From Limihaloglobus sulfuriphilus (GTDB taxonomy: Bacteria > Planctomycetota > Phycisphaerae > Sedimentisphaerales > Sedimentisphaeraceae): a stretch of 64,000 nucleotides of DNA. The notes under the pieces are model-generated. The model ran no database searches and was not told the origin of the DNA. It was given only the letters and a program-made list of their open reading frames with translations. Positions 44,952 to 51,949 of the stretch are shown in pieces; within the stretch, counting starts at the first letter, position 1, and each line of letters starts with the position of its first letter. Both the position numbers and the translations under genes were made by a program. The DNA lies in NCBI RefSeq assembly GCF_001999965.1, contig NZ_CP019646.1:124001-188000 (forward strand), in the 5' to 3' direction.

Positions 44952-44977
44952 AGAATATCATTGGCTTATTATTCTTT
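44950..44977. terminator. AT-rich hairpin between convergent gene ends
   Basis: AAAGAATA and TATTCTTT form an 8-bp stem with a 12-base loop overlapping the ends of both convergent genes. The stem is AT-rich, so termination would be weak. Confidence 0.3.
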
Positions 44978-46957
44978 GTAAACCTCTACCTCGGTAGTGA
45001 ATACGAAATTTTCATTGTAATTGACGCGAGTTTTGTAGGTGTCCAGATAGGCGACTCTGACGTAGCGAGCCTGTTGCGGCGGGAATGAAATCAATGCCTT
45101 TTCGCTCTTTTTAAGGCTGAATTCATATTTGCCGACGGTTTTAAAGTCCTTTGCGTTGGTGCTGAGCTGTATCTCTACGTTTCGCGTAGAGCCAAACGCC
45201 GGCACGCCGATATATACCTTGCTTACGGTTTTTATCTGTTCAAGATCAATTGTCGCGTATTTGGGGAATTTGTCGCTCTCATTTGACGCGAAGCAGTTTA
45301 CAGAGTTTTCTGCCCAGCTGCCGTCGTTGAGTCCCTGTCTCCACGCCGTGCCGTGTGTATTTTCATTTGTGCAGGTGTACGGTTTGTTCAGAGCGAAGTT
45401 CTCGCCCTCTGGCAGAAGCCGCGTTTGTATGTCACTGCTGAAAGCGGGTGTGGGCAGGCCTTCTTTATTCATCAGGTTCGGCGTTGCCCTTTTGTTCCAG
45501 CCGAGGCGAACGATTTTCGGAGAAGTAACTTCTTCTGACCATACAGTCACTGTATCTTTGCCTGTTATTTCGGCGTTGGCCTTGTGGAACACACCATCGT
45601 CTCCGGCAACTTCAAACCAGTCGGGGGCTTTGCCGTCACGTGTGGTCAGGCCGCTGCCGCTGTGGTCAAATTTTACAACGGCTTTGCCGCCGGCGAAATC
45701 GGCAGATTTGAACAACGGGCCGGAATATACCAGAGCCGTTTTTCCGTAGTCTTTTGCCAGTGCCCACAGGGCGAGCCTCTTGCCCACGTCCTGTTTGTTT
45801 TTTGGGTGGATATCCTGATAATTTCCGATGTCGTTGGTTACCGCCATGCCGGTGTTGGGTATAGTCAGCGAATGCAGCTGAGCCTCCCAGACAAGCGGGA
45901 GCCATTCATCATCTGCGTATCTGTACGGAGCCAGATGCACGTAATAGAAGGGGAAATCGCCCTGGTTCCAGACACTTCTCCAGCCGCCGATCAGGGCTTT
46001 CATCTTCTCGTAGTAAAGCATACCGTCGAGCCTGTTTGACTCGCCCTGATACCAGATTACCCCTTTGATTGTATATGGTACTATCGGGTGGATCATTGCG
46101 TTGTAGAGGCCCTGTATGCCGTGGTTGCCCTGCTGCAGGTTCAACGAGACCGCCGGCAGGTCGTTTACGGCCTTGCCGTCTTTTAGAGCCTGGAGGGCTT
46201 CTTTTTGCCACTTTTCAACACTTGCCATCGCTTCTTTGAGCTTGCTGTTGTATTCGCTGCTGCCCGGGGTTTTGGCCTTTATCTCTTCATAGATGCCGCT
46301 GAGCCTGTCCAGGTCTTCATAGCCGAGAGTAGGTATCCATGCCTCTATTCTGGAGCCGCCCCATGAAGAATGGATAAGGCCTATCGGAACATTGAGCTCT
46401 TTATGCAGTTTACGGCCAAAGTAATACCCCGCCGCACTGAAATCGGGTATGTTTTCTGGTGAGCATACCTGCCATTTTGCGTTAACATCGTCCTGCTTGT
46501 CAGGGCTTGATAGTCTTGGGATCTGAAACAGCCGGATGTTCGGGTAATCCGCGTTGGCGATTTCTTCCTGGGCATCATTAGAGTTTCCTACGCTCATCGC
46601 CATGTTCGACTGGCCGCTGCACAGCCATACCTCGCCGCAGAGTATATCGGTTAGTTCGATAGCGCTGTTGTCTTTGCGGTCTGTTATAATCAGATTGTAA
46701 GGCCCGCCGGCGCCTTTTGTCTCAAGCCCGGCCTGCCATTGGCCGCCGCTGCCGGCACGTACAGTAACCGGATTAACCATGCAGCTGCCCGTTATTGTTA
46801 CCTGGGCTCCGGCAGAGGCCTTTCCCCAGATATTGACTGTAGTATTCCGCTGAAGCACCATGCCGCTGTCAAAGACGGAATTAAGTTCAATCTGCGCAAA
46901 TACAGAGCCGGTTAAAATTATAAGACTAACAATAATACAACAAATTTGCTTTTTCAT
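44969..46957 (-). CDS. Sialate O-acetylesterase with C-terminal discoidin-like domain
   Basis: 662 residues from the ATG at 46957 (AAGGAA upstream). A signal peptide (1-22, ending SVFAQ) is followed by an SGNH-type esterase: block I LCSGQSNMAMSVG with the Ser nucleophile, block III-type VIWYQGESNR, and the Asp-His pair in DIHPKNKQDVG. Residues about 555-660 look like an F5/8 type C carbohydrate-binding domain (DGSWAENSVNCFASN, VYIGVPAFGSTRNVEIQLS). It removes O-acetyl groups from sialic acid or other glycans outside the cytoplasm. It lies 26 bases downstream of the aldo/keto reductase gene, probably in one transcript. Confidence 0.9.
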   Translation of the reverse strand: MKKQICCIIVSLIILTGSVFAQIELNSVFDSGMVLQRNTTVNIWGKASAGAQVTITGSCMVNPVTVRAGSGGQWQAGLETKGAGGPYNLIITDRKDNSAIELTDILCGEVWLCSGQSNMAMSVGNSNDAQEEIANADYPNIRLFQIPRLSSPDKQDDVNAKWQVCSPENIPDFSAAGYYFGRKLHKELNVPIGLIHSSWGGSRIEAWIPTLGYEDLDRLSGIYEEIKAKTPGSSEYNSKLKEAMASVEKWQKEALQALKDGKAVNDLPAVSLNLQQGNHGIQGLYNAMIHPIVPYTIKGVIWYQGESNRLDGMLYYEKMKALIGGWRSVWNQGDFPFYYVHLAPYRYADDEWLPLVWEAQLHSLTIPNTGMAVTNDIGNYQDIHPKNKQDVGKRLALWALAKDYGKTALVYSGPLFKSADFAGGKAVVKFDHSGSGLTTRDGKAPDWFEVAGDDGVFHKANAEITGKDTVTVWSEEVTSPKIVRLGWNKRATPNLMNKEGLPTPAFSSDIQTRLLPEGENFALNKPYTCTNENTHGTAWRQGLNDGSWAENSVNCFASNESDKFPKYATIDLEQIKTVSKVYIGVPAFGSTRNVEIQLSTNAKDFKTVGKYEFSLKKSEKALISFPPQQARYVRVAYLDTYKTRVNYNENFVFTTEVEVYKE

Positions 46958-46983
46958 GGTTAATTCCTTAATAAATGTTGTTT

Positions 46984-47997
46984 TTATTTTGAGATTAGGT
47001 TTTCGTAGAGTCCTGCGCTGTGGGCGAGTATTTCTCGGATTTTGAGGTCGTAGGGACATTTTTGCTCGCATCGGCCGCAGTCTGTGCAGTTTTCGACGGT
47101 TTTCATCATCTTTTTCCAGCTTTCATCGGTAACCTTTTCCACCGGAAGCCGCTTAACCAGAGATTCGTATATCGTAATCGGAAATATCTGCACCCCGTGC
47201 GGGCACGGCATACAGTATTCACATCTGCGGCAGAACTGGTCGCCCGATTCGCTGCGTATCCTGTCCATTTTGGCAAGCTCCCGTTCGTCAGGCTTCTCGT
47301 CTTCTTCGATAGTCGCGGCGATCTGGTCGATTTCTTCGGGTTTTTCTATGCCGACAAGCGGCACGACATTATCCATGCCGTTGAAAAACTTAAACGCCAG
47401 TGAAGCGTCTGCGATATGCCCGCCTGCCATGGGTTTCATGGCTATTATGCCGACATCGTGTTTGACCGCGGCGGGAACTGCCGACTCCAGCGGCTCGCGG
47501 ACAATGAAATTCAGAGCTATCATTGCAGTTTCGAAAAGGCCCGTCTCGACGATGGGTTTGATGATATCCACGCCGTGAATTGTTATGCCGATATGGCGTA
47601 TCTTACCCTGAGATTTTGCCTTTTCCATTACCGGCATCAGCTCAATGCATTTCTGGAGTCCCTGCCGGTCTTTGATGCAGTGGAACTGGTAAAGATCAAT
47701 CGTTTCTATCTGCATTCGCTTAAGCGATTTATCTATGGATTCAGCCATAAAGCGGGCGTCTGTCGGCGGGGCTTTGCTTGCAATTACAAGCCCGTCTCTG
47801 CGTCCCTTTATCGCTTTTCCGATCTTCTCTTCACTGTCACCGTAGCCGGTTGCGGTATCGATGTAGTTTATGCCGTGCTCAAGGCAGCGGTGGATACATT
47901 TCTCCGCCTCTTGCTGAGAAACACGTGTGATCGGAATGCCGCCGAAACCGACCTGTGAGACCATTAGTTCACTTTTTCCAAGCCTTATTTTTTTCAT
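46984..47997 (-). CDS. Aldo/keto reductase with C-terminal [4Fe-4S] motifs
   Basis: 337 residues. The TIM-barrel aldo/keto reductase part has IRLGKSELMVSQVGFGG, NYIDTATGYGDSEEKIGKAI with the catalytic Asp and Tyr, the Lys in VIASKAPP and DLYQFHCI. The C-terminal 80 residues add Cys motifs CRRCEYCMPCPHG and CTDCGRCEQKCPYDL, typical of the ferredoxin-containing branch common in anaerobes. Cofactor is probably NAD(P)H; the iron-sulfur part may link it to ferredoxin. It is first in the pair with the acetylesterase gene. Confidence 0.9.
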   Translation of the reverse strand: MKKIRLGKSELMVSQVGFGGIPITRVSQQEAEKCIHRCLEHGINYIDTATGYGDSEEKIGKAIKGRRDGLVIASKAPPTDARFMAESIDKSLKRMQIETIDLYQFHCIKDRQGLQKCIELMPVMEKAKSQGKIRHIGITIHGVDIIKPIVETGLFETAMIALNFIVREPLESAVPAAVKHDVGIIAMKPMAGGHIADASLAFKFFNGMDNVVPLVGIEKPEEIDQIAATIEEDEKPDERELAKMDRIRSESGDQFCRRCEYCMPCPHGVQIFPITIYESLVKRLPVEKVTDESWKKMMKTVENCTDCGRCEQKCPYDLKIREILAHSAGLYENLISK

Positions 47998-48035
47998 AGT
48001 ATCTGCCTAAACTGTTTTCTGGTTGTAATTACTGA

Positions 48036-48064
48036 ATTTTACTGCGGAACGGCTGTAATTTCAA
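48036..48064 (-). promoter_or_regulatory. Promoter of the aldo/keto reductase-acetylesterase pair
   Basis: On the minus strand TTGAAA, 17 bases, TAAAAT, with a predicted start about 30 bases before the reductase ATG. Confidence 0.4.
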
Positions 48065-48124
48065 GCCGGATTAAAAGTTTTCAATTTTTGTATAATCATT
48101 TGCGGCACGCTTTTTAAGATAAAC

Positions 48125-48757
48125 TCACTGCCCGTATATAAGGAAGCTCACCGTGTCTATGACAAAGTAAAGCCCGAATCCTGCCAGCATTACTGCACAA
48201 ACGGCAAGGGCGGCAGTCATGCCTTTGCGCCCTGCGATAGCCGCACCCTTATTTGTCGTAAAGGTGACCAGCTCCAGCCAGATCAGGTCCGCCAGCCAGT
48301 GAACCAACGCGAAGACAGGCAGCAGCCAGTAACCGAAACCTATTGCCCTGGTTGTCAGGCCAAGCCCGATAGTAGCCCACCACAGCAGAAAGTACGGATT
48401 GGATATAGACAGAAATATTCCCGTGATAAACGGGCTTCTGCCGGGATTTTCGGCTTTTTCCGCATGTACTCCTTTTCTAATGTCGCTGAGCAGCCCCCAC
48501 GCCATATAAAGCAGTATTGCGCCGCCGAGAAGGCCGGTAACCGTGCGGGCAATATCGGTTTTGACCAGGGTATCCAGTCCCGCGGTGAGAAGCAGTATCA
48601 GGGGAAATTCCACTACCGCGTGCCCCAGGGCTATCATAAGCCCGCTGTGGCGGCTTTTCATGCCGTGGCTTATCGCCGCGGCGGTTACCGGTCCCGGTGA
48701 CATGGCACCAGAACATGATATGGCAAAAGAACTGGCTAAAAATAAAAGTATGTTCAT
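48125..48757 (-). CDS. LysE/RhtB-family exporter
   Basis: 210 residues with about six hydrophobic segments. The family motif SGAMSPGPVTAAAISHGMKSRH lies in the first helix and loop (residues about 16-37), and YFLLWWATIGLG appears later. Members export amino acids or similar small molecules. The ATG at 48757 is preferred because the predicted promoter would start transcription near 48765, below the alternative GTG at 48766. That gives a very short leader. No regulator pair of the LysG type is adjacent. Confidence 0.85.
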   Translation of the reverse strand: MNILLFLASSFAISCSGAMSPGPVTAAAISHGMKSRHSGLMIALGHAVVEFPLILLLTAGLDTLVKTDIARTVTGLLGGAILLYMAWGLLSDIRKGVHAEKAENPGRSPFITGIFLSISNPYFLLWWATIGLGLTTRAIGFGYWLLPVFALVHWLADLIWLELVTFTTNKGAAIAGRKGMTAALAVCAVMLAGFGLYFVIDTVSFLIYGQ

Positions 48758-48771
48758 AGTAATCACGGTTT

Positions 48772-48799
48772 ATTATCGGGAGATTTTGATTAGTGTCAA
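48772..48799 (-). promoter_or_regulatory. Promoter of the LysE-family gene
   Basis: On the minus strand TTGACA, 16 bases, GATAAT, predicting a start near 48765 and an almost leaderless transcript. Confidence 0.4.
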
Positions 48800-48879
48800 T
48801 GAATTTAATTCGCTTAAGTGCTTTTAAACGCTTTAAACAATGTGTTTTGCAATTATTTTCAAAAAATTATTTTTTTTGT

Positions 48880-48908
48880 TTGACTATGTGTAACATATGT
48901 GTTATATT
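48880..48908 (+). promoter_or_regulatory. Strong promoter with no coding gene behind it
   Basis: TTGACT, 17 bases, TATATT, starting transcription near 48915 into a stretch without a plus-strand reading frame of note that ends at a strong terminator. Confidence 0.5.
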
Positions 48909-49097
48909 CTATTTCAGAAAGAAGGAAGTGTAAAACAAACATTTCCAATAAACATTAAAGAGTCGCTTATTCGTAGTGGTTTTATAGCGGCTTGAGAGAG
49001 AAAGTAAGTTAAAATAAGTTAGTTGATTTTATCCGCTCGTAATTCTCTCGTTTTATGTTCTTTTAAAACATAATACGTGTAATAATATCTGATATTG

Positions 49098-49154
49098 ACA
49101 CAATCTCTTTCTCCCTTTTCCCTATCAGGAGAGTACAGGAAGGCCTCATTCCCA
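49098..49154 (+). repeat. 57-bp direct repeat, copy 1
   Basis: Matches the copy at 49324-49380 at 54 of 57 positions. Its end, with downstream bases to 49173, forms a hairpin CAGGAAGGCCT/AGGCCTTCCTG (11-bp stem, 49136-49173). Confidence 0.8.
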
Positions 49155-49323
49155 ATCCCAAAAGGCCTTCCTGGCTCCCTACTTTAGCGGCAGAAGGGAT
49201 TAGAGTCTTTATATCAAGGAGAAACCAGTTAGTGCTTTTTGCGGCCGGGGGAAGCTTTTTTACGAAGCCGCGGCCGAATCGAAGAGCCGGTTCACCTCCA
49301 TGGTAACCTTTGAAGTTGAAGAA

Positions 49324-49380
49324 ACACAATCTCTTTCTCCCTTTTCCCTATCAGATGAGTACAGGAAGGCCTCACTCCCA
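49324..49380 (+). repeat. 57-bp direct repeat, copy 2
   Basis: Second copy, starting 226 bases after the start of the first. Its hairpin is CAGGAAGGCC/GGCCTTCCTG (49362-49396), so pairing survives although the loop sequence differs. Confidence 0.8.
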
Positions 49381-49458
49381 AATCAGGGCCTTCCTGATAC
49401 TCTTCGTTTTCCCTTTTCCCTAATCCCATAATTAAGAGATTTAAATAAAAGAAGTTGG

Positions 49459-49491
49459 ATCCCGGAGCTGTCCCCCTCCGGGATTTTTTTT
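49459..49491 (+). terminator. Strong intrinsic terminator
   Basis: ATCCCGGAG and CTCCGGGAT form a perfect 9-bp stem with an 8-base loop, followed by eight T residues. This is the clearest terminator in the window, and no coding gene lies upstream of it on this strand. Confidence 0.8.
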
Positions 49492-49667
49492 GCGCGCTCA
49501 TATCGTGAAATCAGGCTGCACGTATGGTTTAAAATACAGAACTCTCGCATTATAACAATCTCATTACATTCGAAACTTAACTTCGGAGATATCTGCAGGG
49601 GCAGTTTTAGGATTTTTTTAAAAAATTATTTTTTCCTATAACACCTTGATAATAACACTTTTATTTT

Positions 49668-49685
49668 GGTTAAAATCTTTTAACC
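49668..49685. promoter_or_regulatory. Operator-like palindrome upstream of the LacI gene
   Basis: GGTTAAAATCTTTTAACC is a perfect palindrome with 8-base arms and a 2-base centre, just above the -35 element of the lacI-type gene. Confidence 0.5.
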
Positions 49686-49688
49686 GCC

Positions 49689-49706
49689 CGATAAAATGTT
49701 TTAACC
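49689..49706. promoter_or_regulatory. Second, imperfect operator-like site
   Basis: CGATAAAATGTTTTAACC keeps one full arm and six of eight bases of the other. Its centre is 21 bp from the centre of the first site, two helical turns, so dimers on both would lie on the same face. Confidence 0.4.
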
Positions 49707-49717
49707 TTAAATTTATA

Positions 49718-49746
49718 TTGACATCTCATACCGGCAGTGTTATATT
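49718..49746 (+). promoter_or_regulatory. Promoter of the LacI-family regulator gene
   Basis: TTGACA, 17 bases, TATATT, near perfect. Predicted start about 49753, with a 45-base leader. Confidence 0.6.
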
Positions 49747-49770
49747 TTCCAAGTGTAGTGGTAATTCTTA

Positions 49771-49783
49771 AATAACAGTTATT
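49771..49783. promoter_or_regulatory. Palindrome in the regulator gene leader
   Basis: AATAAC-A-GTTATT lies just after the predicted transcription start. It shares AATAAC/GTTATT arms with the palindrome at 51885-51898 and may be a second class of operator for autoregulation. Confidence 0.35.
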
Positions 49784-49798
49784 ATAGATTGTACGCAT

Positions 49799-50860
49799 AT
49801 GCCGGTAACAATTAAACAAATCTCAAATGAGTTAGGTCTATCCCCCGCAACGGTTTCGCTGGCTATTCGCAACAAGAAAGCCGGCAAAAAGAGACTTTCC
49901 CCCGAGACCGTCAGCCGCGTACAGGAAACCGCACGCAAGATGGGCTACAGGCCAAATACCCTGGCTACCAGTCTGATCAGCAGCACTTCCACCACAGTCG
50001 GGGTTTTGCTCGGCTCGCTTAGTTTCGGCTCTGAATCTCTCCTGGACGGATTCAAAATGTCATTCGGGCCAGATTACACTTCGTTTTTGTCGGTATATAA
50101 CGGCGAGGGCCAACGTGAAAAACGTGAACTTGAAATGCTCATCGGGCACAGGGTGTGCGGTTTGATAGCCGCGTTTTCCGGAGCATCTGAAAACATAAGT
50201 CTCTATAAAGACGCTGCTTTACGTTACAAGATACCGCTTGTTGTGATAGAAAGGCAGATTCCGGAGCTTAATGTTCCGGTTGTAAGGTCTGATCATTTTA
50301 ACAGTACCTATCTGGCCGCAAAGGCTTTGCAGGATCTTGGCCACAAGCGGATTATGTATGCAAGTGTCAGTTTTTCAGTAAGTTCTGAGATGTCGGAACT
50401 TCATTCACAGGGATATTACAAAGCAATGCGTGAGGCAGGCCTTGAAAACTGCATTTGTGTTAATGAACGCAGGGGGATCAAGGACTGGTACAAGTCGGGA
50501 AATCTGCGGGCCCAGGTTTCTGAGATAATGAAGACCTGGCTGCTCCAGAAAGACAGGTCAACAGCGGTTCTGGTCGATCATGACTGGCTGGCGTATGAGA
50601 TATTAAGTGAATGCAGCGAGCTGGGTATTAGAATTCCTGAAGATTTATCATTGATGGGAATCGGAGATTATGTTTTCAGCTCTTTCCCCTATGTAAGCCT
50701 AAGTACTGTGGCCTCCGCGGGTGATTATCCGATGCAGACAATGATTGGCCGCGGGGCGGCAAAACTCTTGATGGAGCTGGTTGCCGGCGACGAATGGGAC
50801 GGGAATGATGTTATTCTGCCTGTTAAGGTTGTTCTCAGATCAACTACCAGAGAAATATGA
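49799..50860 (+). CDS. LacI-family transcriptional regulator
   Basis: 353 residues. The N-terminal helix-turn-helix and hinge are typical (TIKQISNELGLSPATVSLAI, then ETARKMGYRPNTLA). The rest is a periplasmic-binding-protein fold for a sugar effector (ALQDLGHKRIMYAS, TAVLVDHDWLAYEILSE, PEDLSLMGIGDY). The ATG at 49799 lacks a clear ribosome-binding site. It sits at the head of a run of secreted carbohydrate-active genes and probably controls them and itself; palindromes before its own gene and before the 51950 gene are candidate targets. Confidence 0.92.
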   Translation: MPVTIKQISNELGLSPATVSLAIRNKKAGKKRLSPETVSRVQETARKMGYRPNTLATSLISSTSTTVGVLLGSLSFGSESLLDGFKMSFGPDYTSFLSVYNGEGQREKRELEMLIGHRVCGLIAAFSGASENISLYKDAALRYKIPLVVIERQIPELNVPVVRSDHFNSTYLAAKALQDLGHKRIMYASVSFSVSSEMSELHSQGYYKAMREAGLENCICVNERRGIKDWYKSGNLRAQVSEIMKTWLLQKDRSTAVLVDHDWLAYEILSECSELGIRIPEDLSLMGIGDYVFSSFPYVSLSTVASAGDYPMQTMIGRGAAKLLMELVAGDEWDGNDVILPVKVVLRSTTREI

Positions 50861-50941
50861 AATTGTTGAGTGTAGTGATCTTTAAACAATAAGGAAGGTT
50901 CAAATAAATTTTTAATTTTAGTTTAAGTGAAAGGTTTTATT

Positions 50942-51805
50942 ATGAAGTTGTTAATGGTAAGTTTAATGTTAGCAGTGTTTACTGTTGTCGGAACTTTAAA
51001 TGGAGAGACTATCTTTGAGACATTTGACTCGGATCCTCTTGCCAACGGATGGACAGAAGACGAAAATGAAACCGGTAGTTCGTTTACCTACCAAAATGAT
51101 CTCACTACCGGCTATGTTGGCGGTGGGTATCTGGAAGTTTTCATGCAGCGCAATCCAAACACAGACCGTTTTACAACTTCCCTGAGTCAGACATATACGC
51201 AGGGCCAGGAATTCTGGATTGAATTTGACAGTTCGACTCAGGCCCACTATCAGTACCAGCGGGGCTTGTTTGGCGTATTTAACAGTGCTTCTGATAACTC
51301 CACCAACGTTATAGCAGATAATTTCTGGAGGCAGAAGACGTCGTCTTCGAGCTCGAATTTTGCACACAGGGTACAGAGCTATGATTCCAGCGGGTCATCT
51401 ACGATTTATACCTCAGACTATGTGTTTGTCAAAAATGAACCCATCCGCGCCAAGCTCCATTATTATGTTGACGGAAGCAGTAACGGGATAGCCGAATTTC
51501 AGCTTTGGCGGCTCAATGAAGCAGGTGCCGCCGATGATGTTCTGCTTGCTGATGCTACTGGTGCAAATTCTGCTGTAATTCTTGATGCCGGTAACACACT
51601 GAGTTTTGATGTGTTTGGTTTTGGAAACAACGACGGCACACTTAACACAACTTACACCCAGAGATCATGGGTTGATAACCTTTATTTCAGCACAGACGGG
51701 GCTAACACCGAATATGTGGATCCGGCTTTTGCAGTCCCTGAACCTGTTTCAGTTCTGTTGTTTGGACTGGGCAGCCTGACTGTACTGCGTCTGAAAAAGA
51801 ATTAG
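50942..51805 (+). CDS. PEP-CTERM surface protein with jelly-roll-like domain
   Basis: 287 residues from the ATG at 50942 (AAAGG upstream). Signal peptide (1-21), then one beta-rich domain of about 230 residues (FETFDSDPLANGWTED, GGYLEVFMQR, QEFWIEFDSST, RGLFGVFNSASDNS, WVDNLYFSTDG). The end is a PEP-CTERM sorting signal: VPEPVSVLLFGLGSLTVL, then a basic tail. An exosortase elsewhere in the genome should cut at PEP and anchor or release the protein. The domain recurs in the next genes, where it is fused to enzymes, which suggests carbohydrate binding. Confidence 0.82.
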   Translation: MKLLMVSLMLAVFTVVGTLNGETIFETFDSDPLANGWTEDENETGSSFTYQNDLTTGYVGGGYLEVFMQRNPNTDRFTTSLSQTYTQGQEFWIEFDSSTQAHYQYQRGLFGVFNSASDNSTNVIADNFWRQKTSSSSSNFAHRVQSYDSSGSSTIYTSDYVFVKNEPIRAKLHYYVDGSSNGIAEFQLWRLNEAGAADDVLLADATGANSAVILDAGNTLSFDVFGFGNNDGTLNTTYTQRSWVDNLYFSTDGANTEYVDPAFAVPEPVSVLLFGLGSLTVLRLKKN

Positions 51806-51884
51806 AATTTGAATTAATTTTACTCTTAAAATAAATAAATCTTGCGGCCTTAAAGCCCGATGCTTCAGCGATGAGTTTCGGCAG

Positions 51885-51898
51885 AATAACCGGTTATT
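51885..51898. promoter_or_regulatory. LacI-type operator-like palindrome before the esterase gene
   Basis: AATAACCGGTTATT is a perfect 14-base palindrome with the central CG step typical of LacI-family operators. It lies 52 bases upstream of the 51950 gene. Confidence 0.45.
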
Positions 51899-51949
51899 AT
51901 GACTCTGAGCTGACGGCAGCATAAAACCTATATATATTTTGGGGTTAAT

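Larger units (their letters stand above)
48915..49491 (+). ncRNA. Candidate noncoding RNA of about 575 nt
   Basis: The stretch 48758-49798 holds no convincing gene. Within it a near-consensus promoter (48880-48908) and a strong terminator (49459-49491) bracket a plus-strand unit. It contains two copies of a 57-bp repeat, each carrying the left arm of an 11-bp or 10-bp hairpin. In the two hairpins the arms differ at the inner end, yet pairing is kept. A third partial copy of the TTTTCCCTTTTCCCTA word lies near 49405-49425. Bracketing by promoter and terminator and conserved hairpins support an RNA gene; no known family was recognised. Confidence 0.4.

Noticed and set aside
49063-49501. Two overlapping minus-strand reading frames (88 and 69 codons) sharing RPSCT.LIGKREKEIV
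   Set aside because: The shared peptide comes from the 57-bp DNA repeat read in an open frame. Two of its three base changes alter residues, and a strong plus-strand promoter and terminator bracket the region. It does not look like a protein gene.
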